Positions 7,697 to 15,683 of a stretch of DNA of 64,000 nt are shown piece after piece. A model generated the notes under the pieces. It saw only the letters and a list, made by a program, of their open reading frames with translations, did not search any database and was not told the origin of the DNA. This stretch comes from Leadbetterella lacunae (GTDB taxonomy: Bacteria; Bacteroidota; Bacteroidia; Cytophagales; Spirosomataceae). A program made the translations under genes and the position numbers. The stretch lies in contig NZ_JBHRYQ010000001.1 of NCBI RefSeq assembly GCF_042649125.1, forward strand, positions 2,976,001 through 3,040,000, read 5' to 3'. Every line of letters starts with the position of its first letter. The first letter of the stretch is position 1.

Positions 7697-9154
7697 TTAT
7701 TTAACTACACTCAATCTAACGGTATTGGTTCTGTTATCTTTCATAATAGGCACACTTAAGGTATTTATAAACTTATCACCTTGATGCAGTTTACCATGCT
7801 CTACCAAATAGTTTTTCACAGATTCAACCACATCGCTTTCGTTAGAGATGGCCATACCTTCTAATGAAAATGCCTCTACACCCCAATATAGGCTAAGCTG
7901 AGACATTAGTTTTTCATTTGAGGTAAATACATAAATATTGGCTTTGGGTCTGTGGTGAGACAGACGAACAGCCGTGTAACCCGAAGAAGTAATACCGATT
8001 AAGGCACTAACATCAAGGTCACGAGCAAGTCTACAACCTACCATTATCACGTTATCGTTGTCTTTATCTTTAGAAACATACTCAGGCGTACTTACACGTG
8101 TATGATGACGGTAATATAAACGAGTAGGATCTCCGTATTTCTCTACATGAAGAATAGTCTTAGACATTGTTTCTACAGAAAGAATCGGATATTTACCTGA
8201 AGCACTTTCAGCTGAAAGCATAACGGCATCTGCACCGTCTAATACCGCATTGGCAACATCACCTACTTCTGCTCTTGTAGGAGTAGGGCTTTCTATCATA
8301 CTTTCAAGCATTTGCGTAGCCACTATCACAGGTTTAGCCGCCAGATGACACTTATGGATTAACACTTTTTGAATAATAGGAACTTCTTCAGCTGGCATTT
8401 CAACACCAAGGTCTCCCCTAGCAACCATAACCGCATCAGTTGCTTCTATTATTTCGTCCATATTAGTAATAGCCTCAGGCTTTTCTAATTTTGCTATAAC
8501 TTTCGCCATAGAACCCTTAGACTGAATATATTCCTTAATATCGATAATTTCTTTGGCAGTTCTTACGAAAGAAAGTGCAATCCAATCTACGTCATTGGCA
8601 AGACCAAAGTCTAAATCAGCCCAATCCTTATCGGTTACAGAAGGCTGAGAAATGTTTGTATTGGGAAGGTTAACACCTTTTTTCTGCTTCAATAAACCAC
8701 CATAGACAACCTCAGTAATAACTTCTTGCTTTTCTTTATCTACAGCTACTACTTTTACTTCTAATTTACCATCATCCATCAAAATCCTGTCTCCTAACAC
8801 TACATCTTGAAACATTCCTTTGTATGGCGTACTAGCTCTTTGAGCATTTCCAACTACGGTTTCATTAGTAAAAATAAAAGAGTTTCCTGCTACAAGCTCT
8901 ACGCCTGCATTTCCACCTTCCATTTCTCCAACTCTGATTTTGGGGCCCTGAAGGTCTTGCAGAATAGCACATGTAAAACCATGCTCTTTATTTATCTTTC
9001 TAATTTTTTTGATTCTTTCTAGGTGGTCTTCATGTGTACCGTGTGAAAAATTCAATCTAAATACATTCACGCCTGCGTTTGCTAATGCAATCAAAGTCTC
9101 TTCACTTTCAGACGCAGGGCCAACAGTAGCTACAATTTTGGTTCTTTTGCTCAT
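7697..9154 (-). CDS. pyk: Pyruvate kinase
   Basis: 485 residues, full length. It converts phosphoenolpyruvate and ADP to pyruvate and ATP in the last step of glycolysis. Visible are the start KRTKIVATVGPAS, the substrate-binding NVFRLNFSHG, the Mg/PEP segment VMVARGDLGVEMP, the ATQML motif (VIVATQMLESM) and the C-terminal domain ending in VPIMKDNRTNTVRLSVVK. The frame is open 13 codons further upstream, but ATG at 9154 gives the family N-terminus. It is divergent from leuA across a 264-bp gap and has its own terminator. Confidence 0.97.
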   Translation of the reverse strand: MSKRTKIVATVGPASESEETLIALANAGVNVFRLNFSHGTHEDHLERIKKIRKINKEHGFTCAILQDLQGPKIRVGEMEGGNAGVELVAGNSFIFTNETVVGNAQRASTPYKGMFQDVVLGDRILMDDGKLEVKVVAVDKEKQEVITEVVYGGLLKQKKGVNLPNTNISQPSVTDKDWADLDFGLANDVDWIALSFVRTAKEIIDIKEYIQSKGSMAKVIAKLEKPEAITNMDEIIEATDAVMVARGDLGVEMPAEEVPIIQKVLIHKCHLAAKPVIVATQMLESMIESPTPTRAEVGDVANAVLDGADAVMLSAESASGKYPILSVETMSKTILHVEKYGDPTRLYYRHHTRVSTPEYVSKDKDNDNVIMVGCRLARDLDVSALIGITSSGYTAVRLSHHRPKANIYVFTSNEKLMSQLSLYWGVEAFSLEGMAISNESDVVESVKNYLVEHGKLHQGDKFINTLSVPIMKDNRTNTVRLSVVK

Positions 9155-9233
9155 ATAATAGGTATTTTCGTGAGGATGTCTATAAAAAGACAAGCCCTTT
9201 TATCAAATGTTTAAAATTCGATCAACAATGCCG

Positions 9234-9241
9234 CAAAATTA
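9234..9241 (-). promoter_or_regulatory. Candidate pyk promoter -7 box
   Basis: On the minus strand the box reads TAATTTTG, matching TAnnTTTG, about 80 bp before the pyk ATG. No clean TTTG is found at the right spacing upstream, so the assignment is tentative. Confidence 0.4.
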
Positions 9242-9357
9242 AAAATATAAGTTCAGACTAACAGAATAAAATTTCAGTTTGTTTCAATATACTTAGCATA
9301 TTATTCCTTATTTGCCTTTTGAGGCACATCACAATTTTACTTGATATGAGTTTTACG

Positions 9358-9365
9358 TACTTTTG
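9358..9365 (+). promoter_or_regulatory. Candidate leuA promoter -7 box
   Basis: TACTTTTG fits TAnnTTTG and sits 53 bp before the leuA ATG. The -33 position holds only TTTT (9335-9338, 19-bp spacer), so the match is partial. Confidence 0.45.
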
Positions 9366-9418
9366 TAATCCAAAAAAAGCAAAACCGAGATATTTCTTAT
9401 TAATTAAATACCTTACAG

Positions 9419-10579
9419 ATGAGCGATAAAATCTATATTTTCGACACTACGCTAAGAGATGGCGAACAAGTACCTGGTTGTCAATTGAATTTAGAAGAAA
9501 AACTAATGATTGCAAGGCAACTGGACCTACTCGGTGTTGACATTATAGAAGCAGGTTTTCCGGTTTCAAGCCCCGGAGATTTCAAATCTGTAGAAGGAAT
9601 ATCTAAAGTTGTGGAAAACGCAACTGTATGTGGACTTACGAGAGCCGTAAAAAACGATATAGAAGTAGCTGCACAAGCACTTAAATTTGCAAGAAAACCA
9701 AGGATACATACAGGAATTGGCTCTTCAGACATACATATTCAGTATAAATTTAATAGTAACAGAGACGAAATTCTACAAAGAGGCGTAGAAGCAGTAAAAT
9801 ATGCTAAAACGTTTGTAGAAGATGTGGAGTTTTACGCAGAAGATGCTGGTAGAGCTGACTTGGAGTTTTTAGCGAGACTTACCGAAGCTGTCATTAAAGC
9901 AGGGGCTACGGTGGTGAACCTTCCTGATACGACGGGATATTTGATGCCTCACCAAATGTACGACAGAGTTCATTACTTAATGAACAATGTACCAAACGTA
10001 GATAAGGCTATTTTATCTATGCACAACCATAACGACCTTGGCATGGCTACGGCAAATACAATAGCTGGCATAAGAGCAGGTGCTAGACAAGTAGAAGTAA
10101 CCATAAACGGCATAGGAGAGCGAGCAGGAAATACTTCATTAGAAGAAGTAGCCATGATTTTGAAAGTACACAAAGACTTAGGCTTATATTCAGATATAAA
10201 AACCGAAATGCTTAATCCATTGAGCAAGTTGGTTTCACAAACGATGCGTATGCCGGTACAGGCAAACAAAGCAGTGGTAGGCAGAAACGCATTTGCACAC
10301 TCATCAGGTATACACCAAGACGGTTTCTTGAAACACCAAGAAAACTATGAGATCATGACCCCTCAAGAAGTAGGCATTGACAAATCTGACATTGTACTTA
10401 CAGCTAGAAGTGGCAGACACGCACTCAAGCACAGACTAGAAATTTTAGGCTTCAAACTTGATAAAGCAAAACTAGACGAAGCGTATCACCAATTTTTAGA
10501 ATTAGCGGATAGTATCAAAGAGGTAAATGACAAAGATTTAGTGCCTTTAATGAAGCAATTAGCCGAGGTAGAAGCTTAA
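9419..10579 (+). CDS. leuA: 2-isopropylmalate synthase, short form
   Basis: 386 residues. It condenses acetyl-CoA with 2-oxoisovalerate, committing carbon to leucine. The DRE-TIM barrel motif is clear at the N-terminus (FDTTLRDGEQVPG), with the metal-binding HNHNDLGMA and the glycine-rich NGIGERAGNTSLEE. The late SGIHQDGFLKH segment belongs to the subdomain following the barrel. The protein stops where longer homologues continue with the LeuA allosteric dimerisation domain (usually over 500 residues in total). The related homocitrate and citramalate synthases are alternatives, but the GIHQDG context favours LeuA. Other leu genes are not in the window. Confidence 0.85.
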   Translation: MSDKIYIFDTTLRDGEQVPGCQLNLEEKLMIARQLDLLGVDIIEAGFPVSSPGDFKSVEGISKVVENATVCGLTRAVKNDIEVAAQALKFARKPRIHTGIGSSDIHIQYKFNSNRDEILQRGVEAVKYAKTFVEDVEFYAEDAGRADLEFLARLTEAVIKAGATVVNLPDTTGYLMPHQMYDRVHYLMNNVPNVDKAILSMHNHNDLGMATANTIAGIRAGARQVEVTINGIGERAGNTSLEEVAMILKVHKDLGLYSDIKTEMLNPLSKLVSQTMRMPVQANKAVVGRNAFAHSSGIHQDGFLKHQENYEIMTPQEVGIDKSDIVLTARSGRHALKHRLEILGFKLDKAKLDEAYHQFLELADSIKEVNDKDLVPLMKQLAEVEA

Positions 10580-10610
10580 TATATTACCCCTCTTTATTAA
10601 AAACAAAAAA

Positions 10611-11189
10611 ATGCACTTAATTCAGGAGCACGGAATTCCTACGTCTTATTTAGAGATAAAAAATGAAACAGAGAAATTAGGATTCAATATGCCTTCTGAA
10701 ATATTAGTCTGTGCACTACTAAAAACCCTGGCTGCCACAAAACCAAACTGTAAGTTTTTAGAATTGGGTACTGGAACGGGATTATCTACCGCTTGGATAC
10801 TAGAAGGTCTACAAGGAAATTCTAAGTTAACCTCTATTGACAATGACCCAGAATTACTTGAAATTGCAAAAAAACACTTGACTTCAAACCCACGGCTAAG
10901 ATTAATATGTGCAGATGCGGAAGAATGGATAGATGAAAACAAGGAACAGAAGTATGATTTCATATTTGCGGACACCTGGCATGGCAAGTATTTTTCGCTA
11001 GAAGAAACGCTACAAATGTTAAAACCAGGAGCCATATATTTTATAGATGATATGCTTCCACAAGAAAATTGGCCAGAAGGACATGAAACAAAGGCAAATG
11101 AATTAATAAAAAACCTAAATGACCGTCAAGATTTAGTAATATCTAACCTTGGGTGGGCAAGCGGCGTGCTAATCGCAACCAAAATTTAA
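10611..11189 (+). CDS. Class I SAM-dependent methyltransferase (O-methyltransferase-like)
   Basis: 192 residues with a Rossmann-type SAM-binding fold. Motif I is visible as FLELGTGTGLSTAWIL, the acidic ribose-binding residue in LTSIDNDPE, then CADAEEWI and the strand YDFIFADTWHGKY that resembles the metal-binding Asp of catechol-type O-methyltransferases. The motif IYFIDDMLP supports that group. Substrate unknown. It begins 31 bp after leuA, so co-transcription is possible, but there is no obvious pathway link. Confidence 0.8.
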   Translation: MHLIQEHGIPTSYLEIKNETEKLGFNMPSEILVCALLKTLAATKPNCKFLELGTGTGLSTAWILEGLQGNSKLTSIDNDPELLEIAKKHLTSNPRLRLICADAEEWIDENKEQKYDFIFADTWHGKYFSLEETLQMLKPGAIYFIDDMLPQENWPEGHETKANELIKNLNDRQDLVISNLGWASGVLIATKI

Positions 11190-11257
11190 GAAGGCACTAA
11201 TTTTTAGCCATTAAACATTAACTATCAGTTAAATAAAAATTCATTTCGGATTAATTA

Positions 11258-11288
11258 TTTGTTTGATAAAATTATATTCCTATCTTTG
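11258..11288 (+). promoter_or_regulatory. Promoter of the rplM-rpsI operon
   Basis: TTTG at 11258-11261, exactly 19 bp, then TATCTTTG at 11281-11288: a perfect Bacteroidota primary-sigma promoter. Transcription is expected near 11293, leaving a leader of about 205 nt before the rplM GTG. Confidence 0.85.
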
Positions 11289-11292
11289 CAGC

Positions 11293-11497
11293 CCCAAATA
11301 CCGCATGGCATGTGCTGCCCGCACACTGCTTGCAATGCAAATTATAAGTAAAATAGAGTTTCCGGTCTGTTTTATTGAGCTTAAAATTAGCTTCTTATAA
11401 TTAAAAACCGATTTTAAAATGAGACATTGTCTAGTGGGAAAGGCCCTTATTTTAAATTCTAAAATTGATTTTTAAACGTAATAAAAAATTTGTACTC
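11293..11497 (+). promoter_or_regulatory. Structured 5' leader of rplM-rpsI (candidate r-protein leader)
   Basis: The leader is long for this genome. It contains the compact hairpin GTGC-TGCCC-GCAC near 11318-11330, followed by CACTGCTTGCAATGCAAA. The same TGCCCG loop followed by TGCAAA recurs in the rpsB leader. Long structured leaders before r-protein genes often mediate autogenous repression, but no known leader family is asserted here. Confidence 0.45.
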
Positions 11498-11944
11498 GTG
11501 GATCAATTAAGTTACAGAACAATTTCGGCTAATCGCCAAACTGTAGAAAAACAATGGGTTGTGATAGACGCCGCAGACCAAATATTAGGTCGTCTTTCAA
11601 GTCAAATAGTTAATATTTTGAGAGGTAAAAATAAAACAAACTTTACTCCAAATGTTGATTGTGGTGACAATGTAATTGTTATCAATGCTGAGAAAGTAAA
11701 ATTGACTGGCAAGAAAATGACTGAGAAAGTCTATACGCGTCATACAGGACACCCTGGTGGTCAGCGTTTCGCTACGCCAAGAGAGCTTATGGCAAAAGAT
11801 GGCAGGAAAGTTGTTGAAATGGCGATAAAAGGTATGTTACCTAAGAATCGTTTAGGAAGTAAGTTATATACTAACCTATTCGTATACGAAGGACCAGAGC
11901 ATCCTCACCAGGCCCAACAGCCAACTACAATCGAATTTAATTAA
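11498..11944 (+). CDS. rplM: 50S ribosomal protein L13
   Basis: 148 residues. L13 is an early-assembly protein of the large subunit. Family segments are visible: WVVIDAADQILGRLSS, FTPNVDCGDNVIVINAEK, TGHPGGQ and GMLPKNRLG. The frame is open from a TTG at 11465, but homologues begin MDxLSYxTxSAN, which corresponds to a GTG at 11498 giving MDQLSYRTISANRQT; that start is used. rpsI follows after 26 bp, the conserved L13-S9 pairing. Confidence 0.95.
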   Translation: MDQLSYRTISANRQTVEKQWVVIDAADQILGRLSSQIVNILRGKNKTNFTPNVDCGDNVIVINAEKVKLTGKKMTEKVYTRHTGHPGGQRFATPRELMAKDGRKVVEMAIKGMLPKNRLGSKLYTNLFVYEGPEHPHQAQQPTTIEFN

Positions 11945-11970
11945 TTTGAACGCAAAAATTTAAAGATAAC

Positions 11971-12357
11971 ATGCAGGTAATCAACACCGTAGGTAGAAGA
12001 AAAACAGCTGTTGCCCGTATATATATGCAGTCAGGCCAAGGCCAAGTGACTGTTAACGGACGTGACATTAAAGTCTACTTTCCAACTGATGTTTTACAAA
12101 TTATATTAAACCAACCATTTGGCGTTGTAGATGCTAATGGAAAATTTGACGTAAAAGTAAACGTTAGAGGTGGAGGAATTGCAGGTCAAGCAGAAGCAGT
12201 GAGAATGGCAATCGCTAGAGCTCTTTGTGAAGTTGATACTGAAAACAGACCTCCTCTTAAGAAAGAAGGATTCCTTACTCGTGACTCTCGTATGGTTGAG
12301 CGTAAAAAATACGGTCGTCGTAAAGCACGTAAGAAATTCCAGTTCTCTAAACGTTAA
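11971..12357 (+). CDS. rpsI: 30S ribosomal protein S9
   Basis: 128 residues, full length. The N-terminal GRRKTAVARIYMQSG, the central VRGGGIAGQAEAVRMAIARA and the basic C-terminus ending FQFSKR, whose last Arg reaches the P-site tRNA in known ribosomes, are all present. Second gene of the rplM-rpsI operon; rpsB begins 175 bp later behind a structured intergenic region. Confidence 0.97.
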   Translation: MQVINTVGRRKTAVARIYMQSGQGQVTVNGRDIKVYFPTDVLQIILNQPFGVVDANGKFDVKVNVRGGGIAGQAEAVRMAIARALCEVDTENRPPLKKEGFLTRDSRMVERKKYGRRKARKKFQFSKR

Positions 12358-12360
12358 TAG

Positions 12361-12532
12361 TTATAGTTTGTTAATTTGGTTCTTTGCCGAAAGTTCTGAT
12401 TCATTTAGATACTCAAAAACAAAATCCCAAATTAACAAATTTACATATTATTCTCGTCCAGGCAGTACTTATCGTGCCCGATGTGCTGTGCTGCAAACTC
12501 AATTATTTTTTTAAAACATTAAAACAAAAAAA
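12361..12532 (+). promoter_or_regulatory. Structured leader between rpsI and rpsB
   Basis: A perfect 13-bp inverted repeat TTTGTTAATTTGG (12367-12379) / CCAAATTAACAAA (12427-12439) encloses a 47-nt loop. Downstream, GCAGTAC (12462-12468) can pair with GTGCTGC (12488-12494) around an ATCG-TGCC-CGAT hairpin. No T-run follows either, so these are not simple terminators. They fit a regulatory leader for rpsB-tsf. No clear promoter was found inside. Confidence 0.55.
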
Positions 12533-13444
12533 ATGGCACAAATTCAGTACAAAGACCTATTAGATGCAGGTGTGCATTTTGGTCACCTTACACGTAAGTG
12601 GGATCCAAGAATGGCCCCTTACATCTTCATGGAGAAAAACGGAATCCACATTATTGACCTTAACCAGTCATTAAATGCCGTTGCTCAAGCTCAAGCATTT
12701 GTAAAATCTATCGCCCGTTCTGGCCGTAAGATAATGTTTGTTGCTACAAAAAAACAAGCTCAAGAAATCGTATCAGAAGAAGCAACACGTCTTAAAATGC
12801 CTTTCGTAACTGAAAGATGGTTAGGCGGTATGCTTACTAACTTCTCTACGATCAAGAAGTCGTTGAAGAAAATGAATAGCATTGATAAAATGTTAGGTGA
12901 TGAAGCTACTGCAGCCAATATCGCAAAACGTGAGAAGTTAATGTTAGGTCGTGAGAAAGAGAAATTGGAGCGTTTGTTAGGCGGTGTAGCTGACCTTTCG
13001 AGACTACCTGCAGCTTTGTTTGTGGTAGATATCAAAAGAGAGCACCTTGCTATATCTGAAGCAAAGCGTTTGGGTATTCCGGTTATCGCAATGTGTGATA
13101 CTAACTCAAATCCAGAAATCGTTGATTTCCCGATCCCTTCAAATGACGATGCATATAAATCTATTTCATTGATCACTCTTGCTATTGGTAAAGCGATAGA
13201 AGACGGAATTATGGATAGAAAAAATGATAAAGAAACTGCTGCTCTTCAAGAAGAAGAAGATGCTAAGAAAGCTGTTGATTCTGCTAGAGAAGTAGTAAAC
13301 AGAGCTGACGAAGGTACTTCTGAAGACGGTGGAAAAAGAAAGCGTGTTAAATTAGCTGAGGCTCCTGCAACTGAAGAAGTTGCTCCAGTAGCTGAAGTTG
13401 CTGCTCCTGCAGCTGATGCTTCTACTGAAGAAAAAGAGGCTTAA
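12533..13444 (+). CDS. rpsB: 30S ribosomal protein S2
   Basis: 303 residues. The core is standard: the opening DLLDAGVHFGHLTRKWDPRM, then FVTERWLGGMLTNFSTI and IPVIAMCDTNSNPEIVDFPI. Beyond about residue 235 there is an acidic/Ala-rich tail (repeats of APAxEE and AAPA), longer than in the ~240-residue E. coli protein but common in Bacteroidota. tsf follows after 105 bp with a hairpin between them. Confidence 0.97.
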   Translation: MAQIQYKDLLDAGVHFGHLTRKWDPRMAPYIFMEKNGIHIIDLNQSLNAVAQAQAFVKSIARSGRKIMFVATKKQAQEIVSEEATRLKMPFVTERWLGGMLTNFSTIKKSLKKMNSIDKMLGDEATAANIAKREKLMLGREKEKLERLLGGVADLSRLPAALFVVDIKREHLAISEAKRLGIPVIAMCDTNSNPEIVDFPIPSNDDAYKSISLITLAIGKAIEDGIMDRKNDKETAALQEEEDAKKAVDSAREVVNRADEGTSEDGGKRKRVKLAEAPATEEVAPVAEVAAPAADASTEEKEA

Positions 13445-13475
13445 TACTTACCGCTTCGATAAGAATTTTTAGAAT

Positions 13476-13498
13476 AGCCCGAAGCATCGCTTTGGGCT
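13476..13498 (+). promoter_or_regulatory. Hairpin between rpsB and tsf
   Basis: AGCCCGAAGC-ATC-GCTTTGGGCT is a 10-bp stem with one wobble and a 3-nt loop, 31 bp after the rpsB stop. The T-run behind it is broken (GTTCGATTTTA). It is probably a partial terminator or processing/stability element that sets the S2:EF-Ts ratio. Confidence 0.55.
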
Positions 13499-13549
13499 GT
13501 TCGATTTTATAGAATTGAATACATTAGTTTAACAATAAAATAATAGAAA

Positions 13550-14383
13550 ATGAATATTACAGCTGCTGACGTAAACAAGTTGCGTCAATTAACAGGTGCC
13601 GGTATGATGGATTGTAAAAAAGCCCTTACTGAAGCCGAAGGTGATTTCGATAAAGCGGTAGAAGTATTACGTAAAGCTGGACAAAAAGTAGCAGCTAAGC
13701 GTGCAGACAACGAAACTTCAGAAGGAGTAATTTTAGTAGATGTAAGCGAAGGCGGTAAAAGTGCAATTGTATTAGCTTTAGCATGTGAAACTGAGCCAGT
13801 TTCTAATGTTGAAAACTTCAAAACTCTTGCTGATCAAATTTTACAAGCAGCTGTTAAGAATCAAGCAAAAGACAAAGAAGCACTTTTGGCTTTGGCTCTT
13901 GAAAACGGTCAATCTGTACAAGAAAACATCACAGAACTTATCGGAAAGATAGGTGAGAAAATAGTAGTTAGCTCATACGAATTTATAGAAGGAGAGCAAG
14001 TAGTAGCTTATATCCACAGCAACAAAAAAGCTGCTGGTATAATATCTTTTGCTAACACAGGTGGAGCAGACGTAAACGAACTAGGAAGAGACGTAGCGAT
14101 GCAAGTTGTAGCGATGAAGCCAGTTGGTTTAGACAAAGAAGACGTAGATCCTACTATCGTAGAGAAAGAAATTGAGATTGGTAAAGACCAAGCTCGTCAA
14201 GAAGGAAAGCCAGAAGCTATGTTAGAGAAAATAGCTATGGGTAAACTTAACAAGTTTTACAAAGAGAATACTTTGTTAAACCAAGAGTTTGTAAAAGACG
14301 GATCAATGACAATCGCTCAGTTAATCGAAAAAACTGTAAAAGGATTGAAGATCACTTCTTTCAAAAGAATCGTTATCGGATAA
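13550..14383 (+). CDS. tsf: Translation elongation factor Ts
   Basis: 277 residues. EF-Ts is the nucleotide-exchange factor for EF-Tu. The N-terminal UBA-like domain is obvious (VNKLRQLTGAGMMDCKKAL, then EAEGDFDKAVEVLRKAG), followed by the TDF-type core (CETEPVSNVENFKTLAD) and the C-terminal QEFVKDGSMTIAQLI. Conserved rpsB-tsf order; a strong terminator follows at 14406. Confidence 0.97.
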   Translation: MNITAADVNKLRQLTGAGMMDCKKALTEAEGDFDKAVEVLRKAGQKVAAKRADNETSEGVILVDVSEGGKSAIVLALACETEPVSNVENFKTLADQILQAAVKNQAKDKEALLALALENGQSVQENITELIGKIGEKIVVSSYEFIEGEQVVAYIHSNKKAAGIISFANTGGADVNELGRDVAMQVVAMKPVGLDKEDVDPTIVEKEIEIGKDQARQEGKPEAMLEKIAMGKLNKFYKENTLLNQEFVKDGSMTIAQLIEKTVKGLKITSFKRIVIG

Positions 14384-14405
14384 TTTTCCAGATAAAAACT
14401 ATACT

Positions 14406-14440
14406 AAAAACGCTCTTGGTTTTCCAATGAGCGTTTTTTT
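14406..14440 (+). terminator. Terminator after tsf
   Basis: AAAAACGCTC / GAGCGTTTTTTT with an inner TTGG/CCAA extension. It is 22 bp behind the tsf stop and has a 7-T run. Confidence 0.92.
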
Positions 14441-14470
14441 ATGCATATTCATTTTTAAAAACCTGATTTG

Positions 14471-14511
14471 AAAACAAAAAAATCGCCCAGAAAAGAGACT
14501 CCTGAGCGATT
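14471..14511 (-). terminator. Terminator of the SPFH gene
   Basis: Read leftward: AATCGCTCAG / CTGGGCGATT (arms 14502-14511 and 14481-14490, one wobble), then TTTTTGTTTT. Located 24 bp after the stop of the gene at 14536. Confidence 0.88.
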
Positions 14512-14535
14512 CAATTATAAACTTAAAAAAGAATT

Positions 14536-15441
14536 TTAGTTAGCATTTAACAATACCGAACTTCCTTTTCCTCCACCCATTATCACAATTTTAGCATTTT
14601 GAGATGTTGCTAATTCTTTTTGAGCTTGAATGTTTTCATACTGCAGAAGCTTATCCGTCAGAGTCGAAGTCAGAATACGTTGATAATCTGATATACCTTG
14701 GGCTTCTACACGCTTACGCTCTGCTTCTTGTTTTTCTTTTTGGAGCACAAACTGCATTTTCTGAGCATCTTGTTCTGCATTTATTTTAGACTCTATCGAC
14801 TTCTTTACAGACTCAGGCAAACTGATGTTACGAATTAATAACTGCTCTAAAATCAAGCCTCTTTCTTTGAAATCTTTATCGATAAAAGTGCTGATTTTTT
14901 GTTGATACTCTTCTCTTTTAGATGAATACAAAGCCACGGCCTCATAGTTAGCTGAAATATCACGAATGCGAGTTCTTGAGATAGGCCTAACCACCACATC
15001 TACATAATTCATGCCTATTTCTTTATAAATAAATGGAGCTTGTTTTGGTAAAATTTTAAAAAGTACCGTTAGGTCTATTGTCACCTCCAAACCATCTGAA
15101 GATAGCACCTTAATGGCGTCATCACCGTATTTTTGACCTTCACCTTGAATGGCCGACATAGTATAGTTTTGGGTTTTAATGTCCATTTCGTTAACGTTAA
15201 CGAGCGGATTCACAAAATTTAAACCACTTTGTAAAGTCTTGTCATTTACATTTCCAAAAAGAGACTGAACGCCAACTCTACCTGCATCAATCTGAACCAC
15301 ACACTTACTTAAAAGCCCAACCACTACCAAAACAATACCACCTATGCGGAAAGATTTTGAATTTGCAGCTAGCGGAGAATCTGACTTGGAGACTACAAAT
15401 CCTGCCACCAATAAAAATACACCTACTATTACTATTATCAT
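14536..15441 (-). CDS. SPFH/Band 7 (prohibitin-like) membrane protein
   Basis: 301 residues. Two hydrophobic segments at the N-terminus (residues 1-17 and about 33-50) anchor the protein. The SPFH/Band 7 domain follows (VDAGRVGVQ-like start QIDAGRVGVQSLFG, then DGLEVTIDLTVLFKI and RPISRTRIRDISANY). A charged helical, coiled-coil-like stretch (KINAEQDAQKMQFVLQKEK, then QEAERKRVEAQG) leads to a Gly-Gly-Gly tail. These proteins form large membrane rings and often scaffold proteases. Monocistronic, with its own terminator. Confidence 0.9.
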   Translation of the reverse strand: MIIVIVGVFLLVAGFVVSKSDSPLAANSKSFRIGGIVLVVVGLLSKCVVQIDAGRVGVQSLFGNVNDKTLQSGLNFVNPLVNVNEMDIKTQNYTMSAIQGEGQKYGDDAIKVLSSDGLEVTIDLTVLFKILPKQAPFIYKEIGMNYVDVVVRPISRTRIRDISANYEAVALYSSKREEYQQKISTFIDKDFKERGLILEQLLIRNISLPESVKKSIESKINAEQDAQKMQFVLQKEKQEAERKRVEAQGISDYQRILTSTLTDKLLQYENIQAQKELATSQNAKIVIMGGGKGSSVLLNAN

Positions 15442-15485
15442 CGTTTTATAATTTAGTTATAATATAAAAATACGGCTTTTTTGCT

Positions 15486-15504
15486 CTAAAAAGTACCTTT
15501 TTAG
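15486..15504. promoter_or_regulatory. Palindrome upstream of the SPFH gene
   Basis: CTAAAAAG-TAC-CTTTTTAG is a perfect 8-bp inverted repeat with a 3-bp spacer, 45 bp upstream of the leftward SPFH start and 180 bp upstream of the rightward amidohydrolase. It may be an operator; no protein can be assigned. Confidence 0.35.
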
Positions 15505-15683
15505 GATAATAGGTAGCCTGAATATCAGAAAGGTAAAAAGCCTATCTATTTGGATAATTACAGAAAAAGCATTTCTTCTCAATAATAAAAAATGTTATTT
15601 CTTAAATATTTCTGCAATGTTAAAATCAAAATTCATATTTTAGACTTATGTAATTAGCCCAAATTCATTTTAAGCCATTTATT

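Noticed and set aside
12227..12514. 95-residue ORF overlapping the rpsI end and the rpsB leader
   Set aside because: It overlaps a ribosomal protein in another frame and then reads through the structured leader.
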